Shown here: positions 1 to 5,407 of the stretch, piece after piece | Position numbering within the stretch: the first letter of the stretch is position 1 | Layout: every line of letters begins with the position of its first letter | NCBI GenBank assembly: GCA_030635465.1 | Contig: DAOVYU010000110.1 | Span: 1-5,407 of the forward strand | DNA from: Bacteroidales bacterium | GTDB taxonomy: Bacteria > Bacteroidota > Bacteroidia > Bacteroidales > JAADJA01 | Length of the DNA: 5,407 bases | Direction: 5' to 3' | Made by a program: the position numbers and the translations under genes | Notes under the pieces: generated by a model | Databases searched by the model: none | The model's input: the letters and a program-made list of their open reading frames with translations, nothing else | What the model was told of the DNA's origin: nothing

Positions 1-564
1 AAATATATTTTGCATGTTAATCCTACTGGGAAATTTGTAATTGGTGGACCACATGGTGATACCGGATTAACCGGTCGCAAAATTATTGTTGATACTTATG
101 GCGGAAAAGGTGCACATGGAGGTGGGGCTTTTTCAGGAAAAGATCCTTCTAAAGTTGACCGTTCTGCAGCTTATGCATCCAGACATATTGCTAAAAATAT
201 GGTTGCTGCTGGTATAGCTGATGAAATACTGGTACAGTTATCATATGCCATCGGTGTTGCAAAGCCGGTTGGTATATTTGTGAATACTTATGGAACTTCA
301 AATCTTGATTTATCTGATGGTGAAATTGCAGAGAAAATAGAACAAATCTTTGATCTTCGTCCAGCTGCTATTGAGCAACGATTGAAATTGAGAAATCCAA
401 TATATTTGGAAACTGCAGCTTATGGCCATATGGGTAGATCTCCCAAAACAGTTGTTAAAGAATTTGAATCGACTTATTCAGGAAAAATCAGTATTGAAGT
501 TGAATTGTTTACTTGGGAAAAGCTGGATTACGTTGACAAACTTAAAGAAGCATTTAAGTTATAG
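1..564 (+). CDS. metK: S-adenosylmethionine synthetase (methionine adenosyltransferase), C-terminal part; 5' end outside window
   Basis: Cytoplasmic enzyme that makes S-adenosylmethionine from methionine and ATP. Only the last 187 residues are present. The frame is open from base 1 (KYILHVNPTGKF...), so the ATG at 10-12 is not the true start. Visible family signatures are GGPHGDTGLTGRK (residues 15-27) and the glycine-rich GGGAFSGKD loop (40-48), followed by PSKVDRSAAY. From memory of the E. coli enzyme, D20, R26, K27, K47, K51 and D53 match D238, R244, K245, K265, K269 and D271, all at a constant offset of 218; these line the ATP/phosphate and methionine site. The C-terminal region with YGHMGR is also typical. 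It stops at TAG (562-564), just ahead of a strong hairpin terminator, and faces a convergent minus-strand gene. Nothing suggests damage. Family assignment is essentially certain. Confidence 0.97.
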   Translation, partial: KYILHVNPTGKFVIGGPHGDTGLTGRKIIVDTYGGKGAHGGGAFSGKDPSKVDRSAAYASRHIAKNMVAAGIADEILVQLSYAIGVAKPVGIFVNTYGTSNLDLSDGEIAEKIEQIFDLRPAAIEQRLKLRNPIYLETAAYGHMGRSPKTVVKEFESTYSGKISIEVELFTWEKLDYVDKLKEAFKL

Positions 565-584
565 CCACTTTAAAATTGCCATAA

Positions 585-613
585 AAAAAGTCCCGCCATT
601 GGCGGGACTTTTT
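585..613. terminator. Bidirectional intrinsic terminator between metK and the convergent secreted-protein gene
   Basis: A perfect 13-bp stem (585-597 with 601-613) closes a 3-nt ATT loop. The core is GTCCCGCC/GGCGGGAC. An A-run on the left and a T-run on the right make it a rho-independent terminator in both directions. It starts about 20 nt after the metK stop and ends 16 nt before the stop of the minus-strand gene, so it probably serves both. Confidence 0.9.
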
Positions 614-629
614 CATTTCAGGTTGTTAT

Positions 630-1361
630 TTAGTGTTTAATGATCAATTTCTGAGTTTGCGAAGCCTCGTTATTGATCAAAAGCGAGTAGAAATAAATAC
701 CTTCGATAAAATCGGAGGTGTTAATAGTTAATGTACCGAATGATTTGGCCAATTCAATTTCTTTGACTTTAGAACCCAGCAAATTAAAAATGGCGATTCG
801 CGCCTCAGAATTCCCTTTTTGATAATAATCTACAGAAACAAAATTATTTGCCGGATTCGGATATGCTTTAGATAAACTATATTGTGCACTATTGTCTTTA
901 ATAGAATTGGTTTCCGAAGCATCATAATTTACAATTATTATTGTATTATCATCCGGATTAGCCATATTGTAAAATGTATACTTTACTTTTGTTATTCCCA
1001 CAAATCCATTGGGAGAATGATCACCAGAAAATTCATAAGATATAGCTTGGGGTGCTATTGTAGTTGGCGTAGACGAAGTATCCACAAAGGGAGGGTAACA
1101 TTGTCCACCCCAGCAAAATGTATTAACTGCACCTTCAATAGTTTCTAAAATTTCCCTAACACAAATAACATCTAATGTTGCACTGGAAATATTCTTCACA
1201 TCCAAAGTGTCAATTATCATCATTCCTGAATCAGGATGTGCTGTGAGTGTAATTTCATCCAATGGATCCATTAACTCACCTTCATAAAATAGTTCCAGGC
1301 TTTGAGAAAACAACCATGAAACCATGAATACGGACATAATAAGTAATAGTATTTTTTTCAT
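630..1361 (-). CDS. Small secreted protein with T9SS type A C-terminal sorting domain
   Basis: 243 residues from the preferred start at 1361. The frame is open further upstream to an ATG at 1448, but this start gives a clean signal peptide (MKKILLLIMSVFMVSWLFSQ, residues 1-20) and the extension adds only a second hydrophobic stretch. Residues about 21-150 look like one all-beta, Ig-like domain with DVKNISSATLDVICVRE (54-70), a conserved-looking FCWGGQCYPPF segment (82-92, C83/C88 a possible disulfide) and VKYTFYNMANPDDNTIIIVNY (126-146). I recall similar short CWGG-C-YPPF proteins as common T9SS cargo in Bacteroidota, with no known function. Residues about 163-243 are a Por-secretion tail: YPNPANN at 167-173, GIYFYSLLI at 221-229, ending QKLIIKH. 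This domain directs proteins across the outer membrane. Molecular function unknown. An ATG immediately upstream at 1364 is an equally possible start. Confidence 0.9.
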   Translation of the reverse strand: MKKILLLIMSVFMVSWLFSQSLELFYEGELMDPLDEITLTAHPDSGMMIIDTLDVKNISSATLDVICVREILETIEGAVNTFCWGGQCYPPFVDTSSTPTTIAPQAISYEFSGDHSPNGFVGITKVKYTFYNMANPDDNTIIIVNYDASETNSIKDNSAQYSLSKAYPNPANNFVSVDYYQKGNSEARIAIFNLLGSKVKEIELAKSFGTLTINTSDFIEGIYFYSLLINNEASQTQKLIIKH

Positions 1362-1478
1362 CATATAGCTTTTTAACATTAAAGGTATTATTAAAAGTGA
1401 CAACATTTTATATACAATAGTTGCGCCAAAATTGATTTTAAAGGACAAATCATATAAAAAAGAAGCTAGAAATTGATA

Positions 1479-1499
1479 CTGAGAAATGAAAAATCTCAG
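1479..1499. repeat. Short hairpin, possible degenerate half copy of the palindromic repeat at 5069-5186
   Basis: CTGAGA (1479-1484) pairs with TCTCAG (1494-1499) across a 9-nt loop. Read on the plus strand, CTGA-GAAATGAAAAATCTCA matches CTGAATGAAATGAAGAATCTCA in the left arm at 5096-5117, with one substitution and a 2-nt gap. No second arm is recognisable downstream. It is short enough that chance similarity cannot be excluded. Confidence 0.4.
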
Positions 1500-1572
1500 A
1501 TTATTTTTTTGCGAAGGCTATTAATTTCAAGTCAATTGTAATTTATTATCAGGCAACCAAATAGTGAAATGA

Positions 1573-1605
1573 ATTGTCTGAATAAGCAATAAATGATCAT
1601 ATTTG
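1573..1605 (+). promoter_or_regulatory. Candidate Bacteroidota sigma-ABfrA-type promoter for the thioredoxin-like gene pair
   Basis: ATTG at 1573-1576 and CATATTTG at 1598-1605 resemble the phylum's -33 TTTG and -7 TAnnTTTG boxes, each with one mismatch, 21 nt apart. Transcription would start near 1612, giving a leader of about 70 nt before the ATG at 1681. In sequence this AT-rich such matches arise easily, so this is only a candidate. Confidence 0.3.
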
Positions 1606-1680
1606 CTTATATAAATGTTAAAATTAATAGTTGATAATTAAATTAAGTAATTTTACTCTCTAATTTTTAAAATACTACTT

Positions 1681-3345
1681 ATGAAAAAATATGTTTACCT
1701 AAGCCTACTCTTTACAACTATCTCATTGATAGTAATAGGACAATCGCAGCGACTTGTTTTGCTGGAACACTTTACACAAGCATCATGTGGACCATGTGCC
1801 ACTTATAATCCGACCATCAATACCCTGTTAAACAATAATCCTGATTTAATTACAGGAATTATGTACCATACAAGCTGGCCTGGAACTGACCCAATGTATA
1901 ATCATAATACATCTGAAAACGGATCACGTACATCTTATTATACTGTTTCCAGTGTCCCCAATTCGGTATTAGATGGTAATATTTACAATGGTCACCCAAG
2001 TGGTTGGAATATTGGTACCGTTAATAACCGATTAGAAGATCCTTCACCCTTTGATATCTTGATTTATCATGAATTGGTTGAAAACGATGGAGTCTTCAAT
2101 GTATCAATGATGATCAAAGCTACTGAGGATGTTGGGGCTGGAATGAAAGCTCAACTGGCAGTTATTGAAAAATATATTCATTTTAATAGCCCTCCAGGAT
2201 CCAATGGGGAGGTTGATTTTTATAATGTGATGAAGAAAATGCTTCCAGGTTCTTCGGGAACAGGATTGCCAGCTTTTGCAACTGGTGAATATAAAATATT
2301 GCAATACTCCTGGGAGTATCAAAATGTTTATGATGTTGATGAATTGGCTGTAGTTGGGTTTGCACAAAATAATGCAACTAAGGAAGTTCTACAGGCTGCA
2401 AATAGTAGTGAAGAACTATTTTCCCCACTTTATGCATCAGATGCTGAAATAACAGGAAGTAGCAATATTTCACAAAATTATTGTATTGGTTATATGCAAC
2501 CTCATATAACCATTCGAAATAATGGTTCGGATAATTTAGTCTCCGTTGATATTACATATACAGTTAATAATGAAATTCCGGTTACCTATCAGTGGACAGG
2601 GAGCCTTGCATTTCTTGAATCTGAAACCGTAATTCTTCCAGAGTCTAATTTTGGTGTAATTGATATGAATACGTTAGCTATATCAATAGAAAATCCAAAT
2701 GGACAAACAGATGAATATCCCAATAATAATAACAGAACTCTTCTAATACCTAAGGCTCTTGAATCAGATCCAACAGTTTTATTAATTCTCAAATTAGATA
2801 ATAATCCTGAAGAAACAACCTGGGAATTTACGAATTCACAAGGAGATGTTATGTACGAAGGGGGTCCATACACAAATGCTGGCCAACAAATTGTTGAACA
2901 GTATGATTTTGAATCTACCGATTGTTATACATTTAATATTTATGATGCTGGTGGTAATGGACTTACAAGTGGAGGGTCATTTGCCATTGGCTTTGGAAGT
3001 ACAATTATTGCTGAAGGAAATTCCTTTGGAAGTAAGGCGGAAGGGCAGTTCAGTATTGCATTTACCGGATTGGATGATAATATTTCTACTCAAAGTGTAA
3101 AAGTATTCCCAAATCCTGTTAATGATTATTTAACGCTTCAGATTAATACTATGATTGAGGAGCTTGTTCAATATTCTGTGATTGATCCTTTAGGAAGAGA
3201 ATTGTATAAATATAACGAAGGAATTGTACCTGCTGGTCAGAAAAGTTATACCATTGATTTTACTACAATGAATGCTGGCATTTATTATATTTCTATAAAA
3301 GTAGGTTCTCAACATACCATTGAAAAAATTGTATTAACTAAATAA
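1681..3345 (+). CDS. Secreted thioredoxin-like (Omp28-related type) protein with CGPC motif and T9SS sorting domain
   Basis: 554 residues. A signal peptide covers about 1-21 (MKKYVYLSLLFTTISLIVIG). A thioredoxin-like domain follows, with LLEHFTQASCGPCATY carrying the redox pair C36-G-P-C39 and a likely cis-proline at V92-P93 (SVPNSVLDGN). After a beta-rich linker, residues about 252-357 form a CARDB-like domain (HITIRNNGSDNL ... WTGSLAFLESETVILPE ... ENPNGQTDEYPNNN). Residues about 364-460 form a beta-sandwich with LDNNPEETTWEF (372-383) and DCYTFNIYDAGGNGL (414-428). Residues about 473-554 are a T9SS type A tail (VFPNPVNDY, AGIYYISI, terminal KIVLTK). It is exported through Sec, then T9SS, to the surface or medium, and a thiol-disulfide role is inferred from CGPC plus the cis-proline. 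First gene of a tandem pair with its paralog 10 nt downstream. Substrate unknown; it could be an inactive structural member of the fold. Confidence 0.93.
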   Translation: MKKYVYLSLLFTTISLIVIGQSQRLVLLEHFTQASCGPCATYNPTINTLLNNNPDLITGIMYHTSWPGTDPMYNHNTSENGSRTSYYTVSSVPNSVLDGNIYNGHPSGWNIGTVNNRLEDPSPFDILIYHELVENDGVFNVSMMIKATEDVGAGMKAQLAVIEKYIHFNSPPGSNGEVDFYNVMKKMLPGSSGTGLPAFATGEYKILQYSWEYQNVYDVDELAVVGFAQNNATKEVLQAANSSEELFSPLYASDAEITGSSNISQNYCIGYMQPHITIRNNGSDNLVSVDITYTVNNEIPVTYQWTGSLAFLESETVILPESNFGVIDMNTLAISIENPNGQTDEYPNNNNRTLLIPKALESDPTVLLILKLDNNPEETTWEFTNSQGDVMYEGGPYTNAGQQIVEQYDFESTDCYTFNIYDAGGNGLTSGGSFAIGFGSTIIAEGNSFGSKAEGQFSIAFTGLDDNISTQSVKVFPNPVNDYLTLQINTMIEELVQYSVIDPLGRELYKYNEGIVPAGQKSYTIDFTTMNAGIYYISIKVGSQHTIEKIVLTK

Positions 3346-3355
3346 TTGAAAACAA

Positions 3356-4996
3356 ATGAAATCTTTAAAAATTATACTTGCATTATTCCTGCTTGCAGGT
3401 ACTGTAATTTCACAACAAGTAGACAGGGATAAAGTTATCATTGAATCTGCAACAGGTACATGGTGATCTTATTGTCCAGACGCAGCAGTTGGAGTTGACG
3501 AACTGGTTCAAAATGGAATGGATGTAGCAATTATTGCATATCATTCAGGTGATGAATATCAAAATTCTTATTCTACTGCCCGGCTAAGTTATTATAGCAG
3601 TATGATTCCCGGGTTCCCAACTGTTATTTTTGATGGTATGATTACCTCCGTTGGAGGTGGAACTAATTTGTATCCTACATATCTTGCCAAATATAATTCC
3701 AGGATATCTGTTCCATCATCCTACACTATTGAAGTAGAAGGGACTAATTCAGGAATGATTGATTATGAACTGGAAATTACTGTGGAAAAAATAGCTTCAG
3801 CAATTGATAATCCGGTCATGCATGTGGTGGTAACAGAATCACATATTCCTGAATATTGGGGAGGATTAACAGAAGTTAATTTCGTTGAACGTGTGATGGC
3901 TCCAAATCAGAATGGGACAGTACTCGACTTTACTGGTGGAAGTACAGAGGAAGTTACCATCAGTTTTATACTTGACCCTAATTGGGTAAATGAAGAATGT
4001 GAGCTGGTAGTCTTTTTGCAAGATAATCAGACAAAAGAAGTCTTGCAAGGTGTTAAGTACGAAATCATGGATTTTGGAACCACGAATGTAAATGATGCCT
4101 CAATTTTGGATGTTGTTGCACCTCAGACTATTTGTAATGAAAATATCACCCCTTCAGTATTTATTGCAAATTATGGACTTGACAATCTTACAAGTCTTGA
4201 TTTAAGCATTTATGTAAATGGAGAGCTTGCTTCATCTATTCCCTGGACAGGAGACTTGGCATATCTTGAATCAGAGGTTGTTGTTATTCCTGAAATCAAC
4301 ATCACCATTGAACCATCAAATAGTTTAGAGGTAGTTGCTGAAAACCCAAATGGCCAGGATGATGAGTACCCTTCAAACAATACATATTTACTCACAATTA
4401 ATGAAGCACCAAATGTTACAGGTCCTGTAAGTTTGATAATGCTACTTGGTGATAATCCAGAAGAAATTTCATGGGAAGTGATGGATTCACAAGGCAATGT
4501 ATTATACTATGGTGATTCATATACAGGTTCTCCCCCAACAGTAATTGAACAGTTTGATTTGGTTGATCCGGATTGCTATTCATTTATTATATATGATGAA
4601 GCTGGTGATGGTTTGACTGGTGGCGGAGTATATAAACTATATGATGGAAATAATGAAATTTTCTGGCAGGCAAGCGATTATGGATGGCAAGATCACGTTC
4701 AGTTTGGAATTAGCTTAACTGGTGAAGAAGAATTTGTGCTTAGCAAAGGAATAGAAGTATTTCCAAATCCAACTGATCAAAAAGCAATGGTTTCGTTTGA
4801 GTTATTGAAATCAGAGAATGTAAAAATACAAGTTTTCAATTCAACTGGATCTGTTGTTTTTACTAAAGCAGTGAAAGAATACTCAGCTGGAAAACATAAT
4901 TTTAAATTTAATGGGGAAGGACTGGCTTCGGGGATTTATTATTTAAACCTGATGATTGGTGAAAGCGTTGAAGTTCAAAAATTGATTATCAAATAA
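3356..4996 (+). CDS. Secreted thioredoxin-like T9SS protein with in-frame TGA at the first CXXC cysteine: candidate selenoprotein (UXXC)
   Basis: 546 residues if the TGA at codon 37 is translated. The ATG at 3356 gives a clear signal peptide (MKSLKIILALFLLAGTVISQ). Next comes a thioredoxin-like domain, VIIESATGTW-[TGA]-SYCPDAAVG, in which TGA replaces the expected first redox cysteine; C40 is the second. The likely cis-proline is P88 (GFPTVIFDG). Then follow a beta-rich segment ending NQTKEVLQG, a CARDB-like domain (about 247-352: WTGDLAYLESEVVVIPE, ENPNGQDDEYPSNN), a beta-sandwich (about 356-455: LGDNPEEISWEV, DCYSFIIYDEAGDGL) and a T9SS type A tail (about 466-546: VFPNPTDQ, SGIYYLNLMI, ending QKLIIK). 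The architecture matches the upstream paralog. The frame is intact for 509 codons after the TGA. Starting instead at ATG 3518 gives 492 residues without signal peptide or redox motif, which makes no sense for T9SS cargo. Alternatives: nonsense mutation (pseudogene) or sequencing error. I am confident of the gene extent, about even on selenocysteine. Confidence 0.85.
3464..3466 (+). other. In-frame TGA, candidate selenocysteine codon (Sec37)
   Basis: The codons around it read ACA TGG TGA TCT TAT TGT CCA: T-W-stop-S-Y-C-P. Related Bacteroidota thioredoxin-like proteins carry TW-C-x-Y-C-P here (from memory), so TGA occupies the nucleophilic cysteine position. TGA differs from TGT or TGC by one base, so a point mutation would produce the same picture. 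Confidence 0.5.
3475..3493 (+). promoter_or_regulatory. Weak candidate bacterial SECIS-like hairpin just downstream of the in-frame TGA
   Basis: TCCAG (3475-3479) can pair with TTGGA (3489-3493), including one G-U pair. Adding C3481-G3488 with A3480 bulged leaves a GCAGCA loop starting with G, about 15 nt after the TGA. Bacterial SECIS elements are short stem-loops at roughly this distance with a G near the loop start. The stem is short, and an alternative CCAG/CTGG pairing (3476-3479 with 3503-3506) competes, so this is tentative. Confidence 0.25.
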
Positions 4997-5015
4997 TAAT
5001 GATATAAAGAGACTG

Positions 5016-5057
5016 AATAAGAACGGCGAGCCGAAAGGCTCGCCGTTCTTATTTTTT
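5016..5057 (+). terminator. Strong intrinsic terminator after the thioredoxin-like gene pair
   Basis: A perfect 17-bp stem (5016-5032 with 5037-5053) has the GC-rich core GGCGAGCC/GGCTCGCC and a stable GAAA tetraloop (5033-5036). A T-run follows (5052-5057). It begins about 20 nt after the stop at 4996. The reverse orientation lacks a good T-run, so it acts mainly rightward. Confidence 0.92.
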
Positions 5058-5068
5058 AATTTAAGACT

Positions 5069-5186
5069 TTAGCAAAACTAAAGAATGTTGTCATTCTGAA
5101 TGAAATGAAGAATCTCAAGAAGTTGATTAACAATAGGAGTAGATCCTTCGCTTCGCTCAAGGATGATAAAAATAGCGTTTTGCTAA
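5069..5186. repeat. Nested palindromic MITE-like intergenic repeat (118 bp)
   Basis: The outer ends are perfect 10-bp inverted repeats, TTAGCAAAAC (5069-5078) and GTTTTGCTAA (5177-5186). Inside lies a longer imperfect inverted repeat: left arm 5091-5115 (TCATTCTGAATGAAATGAAG...) and right arm 5141-5166 (AGATCCTTCGCTTCGCTCAA...). After reverse-complementing the right arm, the two differ by one single-base gap and six substitutions, all transitions. The 25-nt centre (5116-5140) is unrelated. There is no ORF and no clear target-site duplication. I recall such GAATGAAATGAAGAATCT / GAGCGAAGCGAAGGATCT arms as dispersed intergenic repeats in many Bacteroidota genomes. It lies between the terminator and the end of the minus-strand gene. 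Confidence 0.8.
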
Positions 5187-5198
5187 TGTATTGGCTGA

Positions 5199-5407
5199 TT
5201 ATTGAAATCTTGTTTGAATATAATCGTAAATCTCACTAACCTTCATTTGTGATGTAGCCGGTCCTGTCCTTATATAAAACACTTCATCATCGGGTGTATT
5301 GATTGGATATCCAAGGTTTTCAGGTGAAGACCAGGCGCCATTTTCCAGCCGTTCAGAACGAAAAATATCATACCCTCCCATGCTGTTATGTCCTTTCGAA
5401 GCAAAAA
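5199..5407 (-). CDS. PD40/TolB-type beta-propeller repeat protein, C-terminal fragment; N-terminal part outside window
   Basis: The frame is open to the window edge, so the ATG at 5381 is internal. The 68 or so visible residues begin FASKGHNSMGGYDIFRS and continue with WSSPENLGYPINTPDDEVFY. This is the classic WD40-like beta-propeller (PD40) blade of Bacteroidota, seen in cell-envelope proteins that often also carry TPR or OmpA-like domains. After DDEVFY the sequence leaves the family pattern (IRTGPATSQMK) and ends VSEIYDYIQTRFQ, TAA at 5199-5201. The expected next strand, usually a D-G-x-x-GY-x-x-S/T-N pattern, is missing in this frame, but KDRTGYITNEG is present in another frame (see findings). 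The stop is 12 nt from the repeat at 5069-5186. The protein may be naturally short here, truncated or frameshifted. Role in the cell cannot be fixed from this piece. Confidence 0.82.
   Translation of the reverse strand, partial: FASKGHNSMGGYDIFRSERLENGAWSSPENLGYPINTPDDEVFYIRTGPATSQMKVSEIYDYIQTRFQ

Larger units (their letters stand above)
1362..1680. other. Divergent AT-rich intergenic region
   Basis: 319 bp between the start codons of two outward-facing secreted-protein genes, so it should hold the promoters of both. No convincing ORF, tRNA or known RNA family is visible. It contains a possible Bacteroidota-type promoter for the rightward gene pair (1573-1605) and a small hairpin at 1479-1499 resembling one arm of the repeat at 5069-5186. 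I found no convincing leftward promoter and no Shine-Dalgarno sequence before either ATG, as is usual in this phylum. Confidence 0.7.

Noticed and set aside
630..1448. Longer N-terminus (start at 1448) for the minus-strand secreted protein
   Set aside because: It would place a second hydrophobic stretch ahead of a textbook signal peptide starting at 1361; the upstream ATG is probably a chance open extension.
1479..1510. Hairpin plus T-rich stretch as a plus-strand terminator
   Set aside because: No plus-strand gene precedes it (metK already ends at the 585-613 terminator), the stem is only 6 AT-containing pairs with a 9-nt loop, and similarity to the repeat arm explains it as well.
2104..2873. 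Antisense open frames over the first thioredoxin-like gene
   Set aside because: They lie opposite a well-supported gene, have no recognisable motifs, and have compositions typical of shadow frames; the same holds for the antisense frames at 3866-4048 and 4210-4497.
3518..4996. ATG at 3518 as the true start of the second thioredoxin-like gene
   Set aside because: It cuts the thioredoxin-like fold after its active site and removes the signal peptide, although the product ends in a T9SS sorting domain that requires Sec export. The upstream codons from 3356 are in the same frame and encode exactly the missing parts.
1681..4996. Genome-wide reassignment of TGA to an amino acid, suggested by no gene here ending in TGA
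   Set aside because: Only one TGA occurs inside coding frames in the window, Trp and Cys are otherwise TGG and TGT/TGC, and TAA preference is expected in AT-rich Bacteroidota. Site-specific recoding or mutation explains the data better.
5059..5196. Target-site duplication flanking the palindromic repeat
   Set aside because: The bases outside the 10-bp inverted ends (AATTAAGACT on the left, TGTATTGGCT on the right) show no direct repeat, so insertion by a duplicating transposase cannot be claimed from this copy.

Overview
The window (5407 bp, AT-rich) looks like a chromosomal segment from a member of the Bacteroidota. The evidence is a MetK tail, three secreted proteins ending in type IX secretion system (T9SS) C-terminal sorting domains, a PD40/TolB-propeller fragment of the kind common in that phylum, no obvious Shine-Dalgarno sequences, and a GAATGAAATGAAGAATCT-type palindromic repeat. 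Every visible gene stop is TAA or TAG.

Layout: (1) 1-564, +, the C-terminal 187 residues of S-adenosylmethionine synthetase. (2) 585-613, a strong bidirectional terminator. (3) 630-1361, -, a small secreted T9SS cargo protein. (4) 1362-1680, a divergent AT-rich intergenic region with a possible promoter and a degenerate repeat arm. (5) 1681-3345, +, and 3356-4996, +, a tandem pair of paralogous secreted thioredoxin-like proteins. Both have the order signal peptide, thioredoxin-like domain, CARDB-like domain, beta-sandwich, T9SS domain. They are 10 nt apart and share a terminator at 5016-5057. (6) 5069-5186, a nested palindromic MITE-like repeat. (7) 5199-5407, -, the C-terminal piece of a PD40 repeat protein running off the window.

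The most notable observation is in the second paralog. Its reading frame is open from a signal-peptide start at 3356 to 4996 except for one TGA at 3464-3466. That TGA sits exactly where the first cysteine of the thioredoxin CXXC motif should be (GTW-[TGA]-SYCP). The signal peptide lies upstream of it and about 510 intact codons, including the T9SS signal, lie downstream. This fits a secreted selenoprotein with a UXXC redox site. The alternatives are a very recent nonsense mutation of the catalytic cysteine or a base-call error. A gene call starting at the next in-frame ATG (3518) would lose the export signal and the redox motif.

The tandem pair is probably co-transcribed and exported through Sec and then T9SS to the cell surface or medium, where the proteins may act in thiol-disulfide chemistry. 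No substrate can be deduced from the sequence.
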